DNA of 64,000 nt from Phycisphaerales bacterium (GTDB taxonomy: Bacteria; Planctomycetota; Phycisphaerae; Phycisphaerales; UBA1924), in contig JADLCX010000042.1 of assembly GCA_020846975.1 (NCBI GenBank), positions 51,087 to 115,086 of the forward strand, in the 5' to 3' direction. A model generated the notes under the pieces. That model was given only the letters and a program-made list of their open reading frames with translations, had not been told where the DNA came from and did no database searches. The position numbers were made by a program, and so were the translations under genes. The stretch's first letter is position 1, and every line of letters begins with the position of its first letter. Of the stretch, positions 1-7,823 are shown in pieces.

Positions 1-181
1 CCTGACCCCCATCTCGGTTTGTTTCTCCGGGGTTTTCGGAGGCGGCATTCGATCATGTCATCGCCCGCGCGTTTCGCGCCGGGTGTTCGCAGGTCCGGCC
101 GCGCGACGAACTCCCCCTCACCTCTCGGTCACGCAGGATGCGTGATGCTGACGCACGGGAAGCGCGTGGAGTCGTTGCCAC

Positions 182-1006
182 ATGCCCAGCCAACACGGCC
201 GTACGCTCCGTTCCAAGACGCTCGCGCTCTCGACGATCCTGCTCTGCGCGGGCTCGGCGAACGCGGCGATCTTCAACTGGAACTTCAACGCGGGTGATCC
301 GCAGCCGCCGGCTGGCGGCTACACCGGCAACTCGCTCGGCGGTGTGATCCACTCGCTGTCCGCATCGTTCAACGATGCCACGCGACAACTCAGTTTTACC
401 GCCAACTTCTCCAACCGCGTGACGACCGGCTTCTTCCTCGCGCTCAACAACGGACCGCTGCCCCGATCGCGTCCGGGCGAACTCGGCCTGTTCTACTTCG
501 ATGCCGGCGACGTCTTCGACGGCGATCCGGGCCAGAACCTGTTCATGACCGCCTATGGGTACAACGGCCTGAACGATGGCTCGACCTGGCGCGATGGCGA
601 CGGCGCGACGCCGGGCGATCAGCCCCCCGATGTCATCCGTTCCATCCTCGATGCGTCCTGGATCAACGCCGTCAGCGCCGCCGATGTCGTGCTCCCCGGC
701 GGCATCAACGGCCGCTCGCTCAGTTTCACGATCAACGCCGCCCCGATTATCAACCACGTCCCGCTCTACCCGGATTCCGGCGGTGGGGCGTGGTTCGGCA
801 CGGGCTTCGCCTCGCTGCTGGGCATCTGGTTCCATCCGTTCGCCGACCTGTTCGATCTCACCTACAACGCCGAGGGCCGAATCTCCGGTCTCAACGTCGG
901 GCCCCAGGGCTCGTTCGACGGCTACAACTTCCTCGTGCCCGCCCCCGGCGGCGCGGCGGCCATGCTCGCGGCGGGCCTGCTGCTGGCCGCACGCCGCAGG
1001 CGGTGA
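182..1006 (+). CDS. Exported protein with PEP-CTERM-like sorting tail
   Basis: Predicted exported surface protein of unknown function. Residues 1-28 form a signal peptide (basic start, hydrophobic run, A-N-A before the cleavage point). The body is rich in G, N, D and aromatic residues, as expected of an all-beta extracellular domain. The last 23 residues read VPAPGG, a hydrophobic helix, then four arginines: the tripartite PEP-CTERM-type tag with PAPG in place of PEP. In that family exosortases process such tails during export, commonly in EPS-producing bacteria; no exosortase is in this window. The ATG has a GGAG about 10 nt upstream. A terminator hairpin begins 33 nt after the stop, so this looks like a single-gene transcript. 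Confidence 0.75.
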   Translation: MPSQHGRTLRSKTLALSTILLCAGSANAAIFNWNFNAGDPQPPAGGYTGNSLGGVIHSLSASFNDATRQLSFTANFSNRVTTGFFLALNNGPLPRSRPGELGLFYFDAGDVFDGDPGQNLFMTAYGYNGLNDGSTWRDGDGATPGDQPPDVIRSILDASWINAVSAADVVLPGGINGRSLSFTINAAPIINHVPLYPDSGGGAWFGTGFASLLGIWFHPFADLFDLTYNAEGRISGLNVGPQGSFDGYNFLVPAPGGAAAMLAAGLLLAARRRR

Positions 1007-1038
1007 TTCGCTCTTCCCGATCCGGCTCGCATGATCCG

Positions 1039-1072
1039 CGGGTGTCGGCTCCTGCCGGCACCCGTTTTCGTT
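1039..1072 (+). terminator. Intrinsic terminator after the PEP-CTERM-like gene
   Basis: CGGGTG (1039-1044) pairs with CACCCG (1059-1064), with further pairing of CGG and CCG inside, followed at once by TTTTCGTT. The tail matches other terminators in this window. Confidence 0.7.
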
Positions 1073-1219
1073 CGGTCCCGTCCGCGCGTGGCGCAGAAAA
1101 GCGCCCGGCTGCCTTTCGACAACCGGGCTCATGCGCGAGAGAGAGTTCGGACACGCCGCCGGACCACCGGGCCTTACACCGGCCTTCCCGCGGCAATAAA
1201 ATGTCAGGAAAGAGATTTG

Positions 1220-2158
1220 TCAGCCGGCAGCGCGGCGGGGCTGTTCGTCCGCGAAATCGTCGTCGTCGTCGAGGCAGAGGTTCTCCCGGAAGAACCGGCT
1301 CGGCTGATCGTCGGTGATCTGGGCGTTGAGCTTGCGGAGGGCCTCGTCGGCGATCTGGCGGACGCGCTCGCGCGAGATGCCGATCTCGGTGGCGATCTGC
1401 TTCAGTGTCAGAGGTTCGAGGCCGTCGAGGCCGAATCGAAGCCGGAGGATGCGGGCCTCTCGCTCGTCGATCGCGTCGAGCAGTTTGCGGATGGTGCGGA
1501 GCTCGTCGTCGCGGAAGATGAAGTCCTCGGGCGCCCCGCCACGCTCGTCGGCGAGCAGATCGCCGATGTTCATCACCTCGCCGTTGTCATCCAGCGGGGC
1601 CTGCGCCGGAGCGCGGAAGGCCTTCACCGCCCGCTTGATGATGCGGATCTTCTTGAGCGGGAGCTGCATCTCCTCGGCCAGTTCGGGCAGGCCGGGCGGG
1701 CGTCCCAGGGCCCGTTCGAGTTTCTGGGAGGCCTGCTTCCACTTGGCGATCAGTTCCACCATGTACGCGGGCACATGGATCGGCTGCACCGCGTTGATCA
1801 ACGCCCGCTTGATCGCCTGCTTGATCCACCACGAGGCGTAGGTCGAGAATCGCGCGCCCTGCGCCGGGTCGAAACCCTCGACGGCGCGCAGAAGGCCGAC
1901 GTTCCCCTCCTCGATGAGATCCTGCAGGGAGAGCCCACGCCCCACGTAGTTCTTCGCGATCGAAACGACCAGGCGAAGATTCGACCGCACCATCCGCTCC
2001 CGCGCGATGGGGCAGTTGTCGTTGATGATCCGCCACCCGAGCGTCTTCTCTTCATCCGCGGTCAGCAACGGGGTCTCGTTGATCTGACGCAGATAAAGCT
2101 GCAGCCCGGACTGGAGTTCAGCCCTCGCGGGCGACCTGGTAGCCTTTACGCCTCGCAC
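1220..2158 (-). CDS. RNA polymerase sigma factor, sigma-70 family (RpoD/SigA-like)
   Basis: A 312-residue sigma factor that directs RNA polymerase to promoters. Region 1.2 is near the N-terminus ([13 protein letters not shown]). Region 2 carries [32 protein letters not shown] and [13 protein letters not shown], the core-binding and -10-binding motifs. Region 3 follows, and region 4 ends with the helix-turn-helix [17 protein letters not shown]. It lacks a long region 1.1, so it may be a group 2 paralogue rather than the sole housekeeping factor. The tail is acidic (five consecutive D residues). The GTG at 2158 was chosen because GGAAGGG lies 9 nt upstream; the open frame runs on to an ATG at 2275 but that stretch is unlike sigma factors. 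It is transcribed divergently from the UVR-motif gene. Confidence 0.9.
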   Translation of the reverse strand: MRGVKATRSPARAELQSGLQLYLRQINETPLLTADEEKTLGWRIINDNCPIARERMVRSNLRLVVSIAKNYVGRGLSLQDLIEEGNVGLLRAVEGFDPAQGARFSTYASWWIKQAIKRALINAVQPIHVPAYMVELIAKWKQASQKLERALGRPPGLPELAEEMQLPLKKIRIIKRAVKAFRAPAQAPLDDNGEVMNIGDLLADERGGAPEDFIFRDDELRTIRKLLDAIDEREARILRLRFGLDGLEPLTLKQIATEIGISRERVRQIADEALRKLNAQITDDQPSRFFRENLCLDDDDDFADEQPRRAAG

Positions 2159-2593
2159 TGAGTTGCACCCTTCCACAGACAACACGGATGAGAACCACCC
2201 GGGACGGCTTCGGGCCCACGGAAGCCCGCGGAGGCCGCCCGAATCCGTTCGCTCAACCCCGACGGGCGGTTGCATCGACCAGCCGAGATTCGCTCTTGAT
2301 CCGCCCCCCGGGAAGGCGGGTTGACGGGAGCGACATCCCGATGTTGATGACTTTGCCGACCCGTTATGGGGCGCGGGGCAACGAGGATAACAAACCGTTG
2401 AACTGGGTGGAAGCCCTACAATCTGCTATGTTCGATGGTGGGTATCGTGGGGACGGGATACGGCGCGGTTCGGGGGCGGAATCCCGGGCGTCCGCAGGCT
2501 CGAATAGGGGGGATCTCACCCCACGTTGAACCGGCTGGCTGGGCATGGCCACGGAGCGTGGGGTTGCCCAAACCGACTGAGGGATGTTCGAAG
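2159..2593. other. 435-bp divergent intergenic region
   Basis: Lies between the divergent sigma-factor and UVR-motif genes and must hold both promoters. Small hairpins are visible (CGGGA 2325-2329 with TCCCG 2336-2340) and a TACAAT hexamer at 2417-2422 could be a -10 element for the plus-strand gene, but no -35 element at correct spacing was seen. Open frames across it have no recognisable family. Confidence 0.4.
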
Positions 2594-3361
2594 GTGTCCA
2601 ACGACCTGACGCGAATCCTGGAAGACTGGCCCTTCGAGCAGGGCAAGATCAACGTCCGTCAGATCGACGGTGACGATGGCGAGCCGCGGATTCAACTGCG
2701 GCTGGACTTGGGAATCCTGCAGATGCGGGTCAGCGGCCGCCCGGACGGCCTGCGGCCGCAGGGTTATGAGAGCCTCCTGGAGTTTCACGAAGCGCGTCTG
2801 GACGAGCACACATCCACCGAAGGATCGGGGGCGGGCTTCGTTCTTGACGAAGAAGCGTGCCGCGAACTTCGGGAAGAGGCCGTCCAGTATTATCACAGAT
2901 ACGTATGCCTCATGGTTCTTGAGGACTACGACGGGGTGGTCCGGGATACGACCCGGAATATTCGTGTGCTGGACCTGTGCGCCAAGTTCGCGGAGACCGA
3001 GGCCGACCGCAACGTCCTGGAGCAGTTTCGGCCGTACATCACGATGATGCGGGCTCGGGCGCTGGCGAGCCAGGCGCTGAAGGACAACGAACCCAAGGCG
3101 GCGATCCACGCGATCGACCAGGGGCTGGATGCGCTCAAGCAGTACTTCAGCGACATGGACCAGCCGGACCTGTTCGACGAGTCGAACGAGGTGCAGGTGC
3201 TCAAGGGCATGCGCGAGGCGCTGACGCCCAAGTTGCCGGTGAGCCAGACGGCCGAACTGCGCACCCGGCTGCAGCACGCGATCTCGTCGGAGAACTACGA
3301 GTTGGCGGCGATCCTGCGCGACGAACTCAAGACGGCGGAGGCGGCGAAGAAGGCCGACTAG
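2594..3361 (+). CDS. UvrB/UvrC-motif (UVR) domain protein
   Basis: A 255-residue probably cytosolic protein of unknown specific role. The C-terminus (about 223-248) has the UVR signature, LRTRLQHAISSENYELAAILRDELK in overview, a helical hairpin that mediates protein contacts in UvrB, UvrC, ClpC and McsA. The central part (about 90-200) is helical and TPR-like. The N-terminal 70 residues contain a beta-rich stretch (PRIQLRLDLGILQMRVSGRPDG). The GTG at 2594 was chosen for GAGGG about 10 nt upstream; the frame is open further upstream but without family features. Whether it acts in repair or in protein quality control cannot be told. Confidence 0.75.
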   Translation: MSNDLTRILEDWPFEQGKINVRQIDGDDGEPRIQLRLDLGILQMRVSGRPDGLRPQGYESLLEFHEARLDEHTSTEGSGAGFVLDEEACRELREEAVQYYHRYVCLMVLEDYDGVVRDTTRNIRVLDLCAKFAETEADRNVLEQFRPYITMMRARALASQALKDNEPKAAIHAIDQGLDALKQYFSDMDQPDLFDESNEVQVLKGMREALTPKLPVSQTAELRTRLQHAISSENYELAAILRDELKTAEAAKKAD

Positions 3362-3382
3362 GCTGTCGTGGTCGGACCGGAA

Positions 3383-5200
3383 TCAGGCCTCGCCGACGAG
3401 CCGCTTGGCCAACCGCTCCATGACCTGCTTAGCCATGTCCTGCGCGGTCACGACCTCTTCGACCGTCACGTAGTCGGCGCCGAGTTCGGTGGCCGCGATG
3501 GCTCGGCTAAGGTAACTCGTGCGTGCGGCGATGAAGATTCTCGGATTCATCTGCCGGATCAGGCGGCAGGCGCGGAGCACGGCCTCATCGTCGGGGATGG
3601 TGAGGACGATGGCCTCGGCGGCATGAATCCCCGCGGATTCGAGGACATCGCCGTTGGTGATGTCGCCGAACACGAAGCGGCGTCCGAGTTTCTGCTGCTT
3701 CACGACCGTTGCCGGGTTGAGTTCGATGACGACGTAGGGGATGCCCGCGGCCGCGAAGTGCTCGACCAGGTTTCGCCCGACCACGCCGAAGCCGGCGATG
3801 ATGACCGGCCTGTGCGGGTAGGGCAGGGGGGGATCATCGGCCCCTGATTCGCTCGGGGCGTGCGTGTTGGAGGGGTCATGGGATGCGCGGGTGTGGTGGC
3901 CGCTGAGCGCTGGGTTGGTGATCCAGCGGGCCAGCGGAACTCGGGCGAGCGTCTCCTGCGCGCGGATGCCGAGCATGTACACCGGGGTGGTGAGGATGAG
4001 CGACAAGACAACGACGGCGATGAGCACGGATGTGGCCTGATCCTCGAACATGCCGTACTCGTTGGCCGCGATTCCGAGGATGACGAGGCTGAACTCCCCG
4101 CCCTGCGAGAGCAGCGTGGCGGTCAGTCCGGAGATCGGCGCGGTGGCACCCCCGGCCCACGTGGCGAAGCCGATGACGGCGGTTTTGACCGCCAGCAGCG
4201 CGATGACGCCCAGGCCAACCACCCACCAGGCGTCGAGGGCCTCGGCGATGTTGACCTTGATTCCGACGGCGGTGAAGAACACCGCCATGAACAGGTCGCG
4301 CATGGGTGAGAGTTGGCCGGCGAGCTGGTGGCGGAAGGGGGTGGCCGAGAGCAGGAACCCGGCAAGAAACGCGCCCAGCGCGGCGCCGACGCCCAGGACC
4401 GAGGTGATGACCGCGGCCGCGAGCGCACCGGCCGCGGAAACGACCAGCAGGGCCTCGGTGTTGGAATCGCGGCTGGCCTCACGGAGCAGTCTGGGCATGA
4501 CCCATCGCCCAAAGCCGATCAGCGCCCCGACGCCCAGGAGCGCCTTGCCCACCGTGGCGAGCTTCTGCAGCACGGTCGTGTCGGCGATGCGGTGAGCGAT
4601 CGCGGCGGCGTCGGAGGCGGCCTCGATGTTCGCGCCGTTGCGGTGGGAATGCGCGAGAACGGGGATGAGCAGGAGGAACGCGATAGCCAGCAGGTCCTGG
4701 GTCAGGGCGATGCCCACGCACAGTCGGCCGTGGATGCGGTGGACCTCGCGCCGCTGCTGCAGGATGCCGAGCACGACCGCGGTGGAGGACATCGAAAGCC
4801 CCAGCCCGACGGCAAGAGCCTGCTCCCAACCGAGGCCGAAGGCCATCCCCAGCGGCCACAACGCCAGCGCGCTCCCGACCGTCGAGGCGACGCCCACGAT
4901 CAGGATCGAGACCATCCCCGACCGGATCGAGTCCGTGTCGAGGTGTAGGCCGATGGTGAACATCAGGAGCACGATCGCCAGGTCGGTGATCTGGCGCACG
5001 TTCTCGTCGGACTTGATGAACCCGAACACCGACCCGCCGAAGAGGGCCCCGACGATCAGGTAGCCCGGGATCGAGGGGAGCCTGATGCGGCGGGTGAAGA
5101 TCGACACCGCGGCCGCGGCGAGCAGGATCACCAGCAGATCGCGGACGTAGTCCTCGGTCTCGCTGCCGACCGCGAGCAGGATTGGAAAGTGGTCAAGCAT
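3383..5200 (-). CDS. CPA2-family cation:proton antiporter with TrkA-N domain (KefB-like)
   Basis: A 605-residue integral membrane antiporter. Residues ~18-405 hold about 12 hydrophobic segments with CPA2-family sequence (LPSIPGYLIVGALFG, GLSMSSTAVVLG, FLAGFLLSATPFRHQL). After a hydrophilic linker, residues ~460-580 form a Rossmann RCK_N/TrkA-N domain beginning IIAGFGVVGRNLVEHF with the GxGxxG nucleotide motif. Family knowledge: K+ or Na+ efflux in exchange for protons, gated by NAD(H) or related ligands. It ends soon after the TrkA-N fold, so there is no TrkA-C domain. The ion cannot be assigned from sequence. It lies downstream of mnmG on the same strand, separated by 51 nt. Confidence 0.9.
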   Translation of the reverse strand: MLDHFPILLAVGSETEDYVRDLLVILLAAAAVSIFTRRIRLPSIPGYLIVGALFGGSVFGFIKSDENVRQITDLAIVLLMFTIGLHLDTDSIRSGMVSILIVGVASTVGSALALWPLGMAFGLGWEQALAVGLGLSMSSTAVVLGILQQRREVHRIHGRLCVGIALTQDLLAIAFLLLIPVLAHSHRNGANIEAASDAAAIAHRIADTTVLQKLATVGKALLGVGALIGFGRWVMPRLLREASRDSNTEALLVVSAAGALAAAVITSVLGVGAALGAFLAGFLLSATPFRHQLAGQLSPMRDLFMAVFFTAVGIKVNIAEALDAWWVVGLGVIALLAVKTAVIGFATWAGGATAPISGLTATLLSQGGEFSLVILGIAANEYGMFEDQATSVLIAVVVLSLILTTPVYMLGIRAQETLARVPLARWITNPALSGHHTRASHDPSNTHAPSESGADDPPLPYPHRPVIIAGFGVVGRNLVEHFAAAGIPYVVIELNPATVVKQQKLGRRFVFGDITNGDVLESAGIHAAEAIVLTIPDDEAVLRACRLIRQMNPRIFIAARTSYLSRAIAATELGADYVTVEEVVTAQDMAKQVMERLAKRLVGEA

Positions 5201-5251
5201 CGGCGGTGTGAGGGGAGGGCCGATGGTAGCGGCAAAGGTCTCGCGGTGCGT

Positions 5252-7282
5252 CTATTCAGAATGGACCGCCGGCGGATTGGTGCCGCGGGCACGCTCGTTC
5301 TCTCGGCGCACGAGCACCGCCAGCAGGGTGATGTCCGCCGGCGTAATCCCCTCAAGGCGCGAGGCCTGGCCGAGGGTCTCGGGTCGGAACCTCTGAAGCG
5401 CGTGCCGGGCCTCGGTGCGCAGGTTGCCGAGCAGCGTGTAGTCGAGGGTCGCGGGGATGCGTCGGCGTTCCAGTTCCGCGTGGCGTCGCACTTCCGCGTG
5501 CTGTCGCTCGATGTAGGCCGCGTAGAAGCGGTCGGTGTGGGCGGTAAAGACCGCGGAGGGCGAGAAACGACGGCCGGGCGCGGCGCGGTCCAGCGCGGCC
5601 TCCAGATCGCTCGCCCCGAAATCGGGCCTGCGGATGAGGTCCGCGAGCGGAACTCGGTCTATGCGCGTTGAATCGATCAGTCGGTTGACCTCACCCAGTT
5701 CGCGCTCACGGTCCGAAAAGCGGGCCAGCCGCAGCGCCCCGAGTCCGTCGCCGGCCAGCAGGCCGAGTTCCCGCGCCAGCGGGGTGAGCCGGTCCGAAGC
5801 GTTGTCCGACCGGAGCATCAGCCGGTGCTCGGCGCGGCTGGTGAACATGCGGTAGGGCTCGGTCGGCGTCTTGGTGACGAGGTCATCCAACATCACGCCG
5901 ATGTAGGCCTGATCGCGCCCGAGCGTGACGGGTTGCTGACCGAGCGCGAGCCGCGCGGCGTTGACTCCCGCGACCAGACCCTGGCCCGCGGCCTCTTCGT
6001 AGCCGCTCGTGCCGTTGATCTGGCCCGCCAGAAAGAGGCCCTCGATCCGCTTGGTCATTCCGGTCGCAGCGATCTGGTGCGGCTTGACCATGTCGTACTC
6101 GACCGCGTACCCGTAACGCAGGATGGCCGCGTTCTCACAACCCGGCATGGAGCGGACGATCAGGTCCTGCACATCCGCCGGGAGGCTGGTGGAGATGCCG
6201 TTGCAGTAGACCCAGTCATCATCGCCAGGACGCAGCGATTCGGGCTCGAGAAAGACCTGGTGCGACTCTCGCTCGCCGAATCGCACGACCTTGTCCTCGA
6301 TGCTCGGGCAGTAGCGAGGGCCGACCGATTCGATCTGCCCGGAGTACATCGGCGCGCGATGGATGTTGGCGCGGATGGCGTCGTGGACCGCGGCGTTGGT
6401 GGCCGTCATGCGGCACTCGACCTGCGGGAGGACAGGGAAGCAGGACAGCGAAGGGGGCGGACTCGGAGTTCGGAGCCCGGAACTCGGAGCGACGCGACTG
6501 GTGAGGTCGCTGAACGGGGTGGGAAGGGGATCGCCGAACTGCGGCGCAAGGTCCTCCCACCGGATGGTCCGCTTGCTCAATCGAGGCGGTGTGCCGGTCT
6601 TCAATCGGCCGAGCTCGAACCCCAGCGAGCGGAGCGCCCCCGAGATGCCCACGGCCGCGCCCTCGCCGAAGCGGCCCCCTTCGGTCTTCGATTCGCCCGT
6701 GTGCATCAGGCCGCGCATGAAGGTGCCGGTGGTGAGCACGACGGCGGGTGCAAACAGCGAACATGAAGTCCAAGAGCCGCCGTCGGTCTGGCTGTTGGCT
6801 GTTGGCTGTTCGCTGTTCGTTGTTGTCTTGACGACAACCCCTGTCACCCTTCCGGCCTTGACCACGATCTCCTCAACGCTCCCCGCGACCACCTCGATCT
6901 CCGGGCGCGAGCGGACAAGCCGCTGAACCTCCTCGGCGTAGGCGTGCTTGTCGCACTGTGCCCGCGGCCCGTGGACCGCCGCGCCCTTGCTGGTGTTGAG
7001 CACCTTGAACTGGATGCCCGTGGCATCGGTCGCCAGCCCCATCAGCCCGCCCATCGCGTCGATCTCGCGGACGATCTGGCCCTTGGCCAGCCCGCCGATC
7101 GCGGGGTTGCACGACATAACGCCGATCTTGGACGGGTCGAGCGTGACGAGGGCGACCGTGGCACGGGCCTCCGGCCCGTGTGCCTTTTCATCCACCGGCA
7201 GCAGGTTGGCCGCCGCCCACGCGGCCTCAACGCCCGCGTGGCCGCCGCCGATGACGATGACGTGATAGGAACGCGCAGTCAC
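5252..7282 (-). CDS. mnmG: tRNA uridine-5-carboxymethylaminomethyl modification enzyme MnmG (GidA)
   Basis: With MnmE it makes the cmnm5 modification at wobble U34 of certain tRNAs, using FAD, NADH and methylenetetrahydrofolate. The FAD motif VIVIGGGHAGVEAAWAA is at residues 8-24; CNPAIGGLAKGQIVREIDAMGG, LKTGTPPRL and GLFLAGQINGTSGYEEAAGQGL are diagnostic, and the C-terminal helical domain ends in EGITPADI. At 676 residues it is longer than the usual ~620-650 because of two in-frame low-complexity inserts encoded at 6769-6840 and 6440-6510 (see repeats). The GTG at 7282 gives the canonical start just before the FAD strand; no strong Shine-Dalgarno is visible. mnmE is not in the window. Confidence 0.95.
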   Translation of the reverse strand: MTARSYHVIVIGGGHAGVEAAWAAANLLPVDEKAHGPEARATVALVTLDPSKIGVMSCNPAIGGLAKGQIVREIDAMGGLMGLATDATGIQFKVLNTSKGAAVHGPRAQCDKHAYAEEVQRLVRSRPEIEVVAGSVEEIVVKAGRVTGVVVKTTTNSEQPTANSQTDGGSWTSCSLFAPAVVLTTGTFMRGLMHTGESKTEGGRFGEGAAVGISGALRSLGFELGRLKTGTPPRLSKRTIRWEDLAPQFGDPLPTPFSDLTSRVAPSSGLRTPSPPPSLSCFPVLPQVECRMTATNAAVHDAIRANIHRAPMYSGQIESVGPRYCPSIEDKVVRFGERESHQVFLEPESLRPGDDDWVYCNGISTSLPADVQDLIVRSMPGCENAAILRYGYAVEYDMVKPHQIAATGMTKRIEGLFLAGQINGTSGYEEAAGQGLVAGVNAARLALGQQPVTLGRDQAYIGVMLDDLVTKTPTEPYRMFTSRAEHRLMLRSDNASDRLTPLARELGLLAGDGLGALRLARFSDRERELGEVNRLIDSTRIDRVPLADLIRRPDFGASDLEAALDRAAPGRRFSPSAVFTAHTDRFYAAYIERQHAEVRRHAELERRRIPATLDYTLLGNLRTEARHALQRFRPETLGQASRLEGITPADITLLAVLVRRENERARGTNPPAVHSE
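6461..6495. repeat. Short repeat word inside mnmG (second insert)
   Basis: Tandem, partly palindromic copies of CGGAGTTCGGAGCCCGGAAC-type sequence encode the mnmG segment SSGLRTPSPPP between PTPFSDL and QVECRMTATN, where homologues have a short loop. It keeps the reading frame open. Confidence 0.55.
6786..6823. repeat. Short tandem repeat inside mnmG (first insert)
   Basis: About five copies of a 7-bp word (GGCTGTT / CGCTGTT) lie in tandem. On the coding strand they give the peptide NSEQPTANSQ, placed in a loop just before the conserved AVVLTTGTFMRG strand. Family members lack this segment. Confidence 0.65.
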
Positions 7283-7356
7283 GATGTATGGTAAGCGCCG
7301 GAGGTCGCGTACGAACGGTGCCGGTATGCTGGACAGCACGTCACGGAGGTGCACGC

Positions 7357-7752
7357 ATGGGCCAAAGAACCAGTGTCTCGACCGGAAGTCCTTACGAGTC
7401 AATCGTGGGAATCGCGCGGGCTGTGCGGATCGGCGATGTCGTTGCCGTTGCCGGGACAGCGCCGCTCGGTCCCGACGGAAAGACCGTCGGGGTCGGCGAC
7501 CCGAGGGTGCAGGCACGACGGTGCTTCGAGATCTCCCTCGCGGCACTGGGGCAGCTCGGGGGCAGACCGCGGGACGTCATCCGCACGCGGATCATCCTGA
7601 CGCGGATCGACGACTGGAAGCCCGTCGCCGAGGTGCACGGCGAGTTCTTTGGCGACATCCGCCCCGTCAACACCATCATGCAGGTGAGCCGATTCATCGA
7701 CCCGGAATGGCTCGTCGAAACCGAGGTCGATGCCGTGGTGACCCGGGAGTGA
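7357..7752 (+). CDS. RidA family protein (YjgF/YER057c/UK114)
   Basis: A 131-residue RidA-fold protein. RidA proteins are trimeric and hydrolyse reactive enamine/imine intermediates released by PLP enzymes; subgroups differ in substrate. Seen here: a conserved core from about residue 20 (AVRIGDVVAVAGTAPLG), the QARRCFEISLAALGQLGG helix, then RTRIILTRIDDWKPVAEVHGEFF and a C-terminal strand ending EVDAVVT. A GGAGG lies 8 nt before the ATG at 7357. It is divergent from mnmG. The specific substrate cannot be assigned. Confidence 0.88.
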   Translation: MGQRTSVSTGSPYESIVGIARAVRIGDVVAVAGTAPLGPDGKTVGVGDPRVQARRCFEISLAALGQLGGRPRDVIRTRIILTRIDDWKPVAEVHGEFFGDIRPVNTIMQVSRFIDPEWLVETEVDAVVTRE

Positions 7753-7800
7753 GCCGGGGGAGCACGGGTGCCGCCTGCTCGCGGTGAGCGGCGCGTCATC

Positions 7801-7823
7801 ACTGAGGGGCTGTGCCCCTCAGT
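7801..7823. other. Perfect hairpin at convergent gene ends
   Basis: ACTGAGGGG pairs perfectly with CCCCTCAGT around a 5-nt loop. It spans the stop codon of the sugar transferase (TGA at 7819-7821, minus strand) and lies 48 nt beyond the RidA stop. Neither strand has a T-tract, so it may be a stability hairpin or Rho-associated end rather than an intrinsic terminator. Confidence 0.5.

Noticed and set aside
53..1132. Long minus-strand ORF opposite the PEP-CTERM-like gene
   Set aside because: No Shine-Dalgarno, arginine/glutamate-rich shadow translation, while the plus strand has a signal peptide and sorting tail.
2417..2422. TACAAT as a firm promoter for the UVR-motif gene
   Set aside because: No -35 hexamer at 16-18 nt; a TTGAAC exists but only 13 nt away.
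7801..7823. Perfect hairpin as a bidirectional intrinsic terminator
   Set aside because: No T-tract on either strand; listed only as a hairpin.
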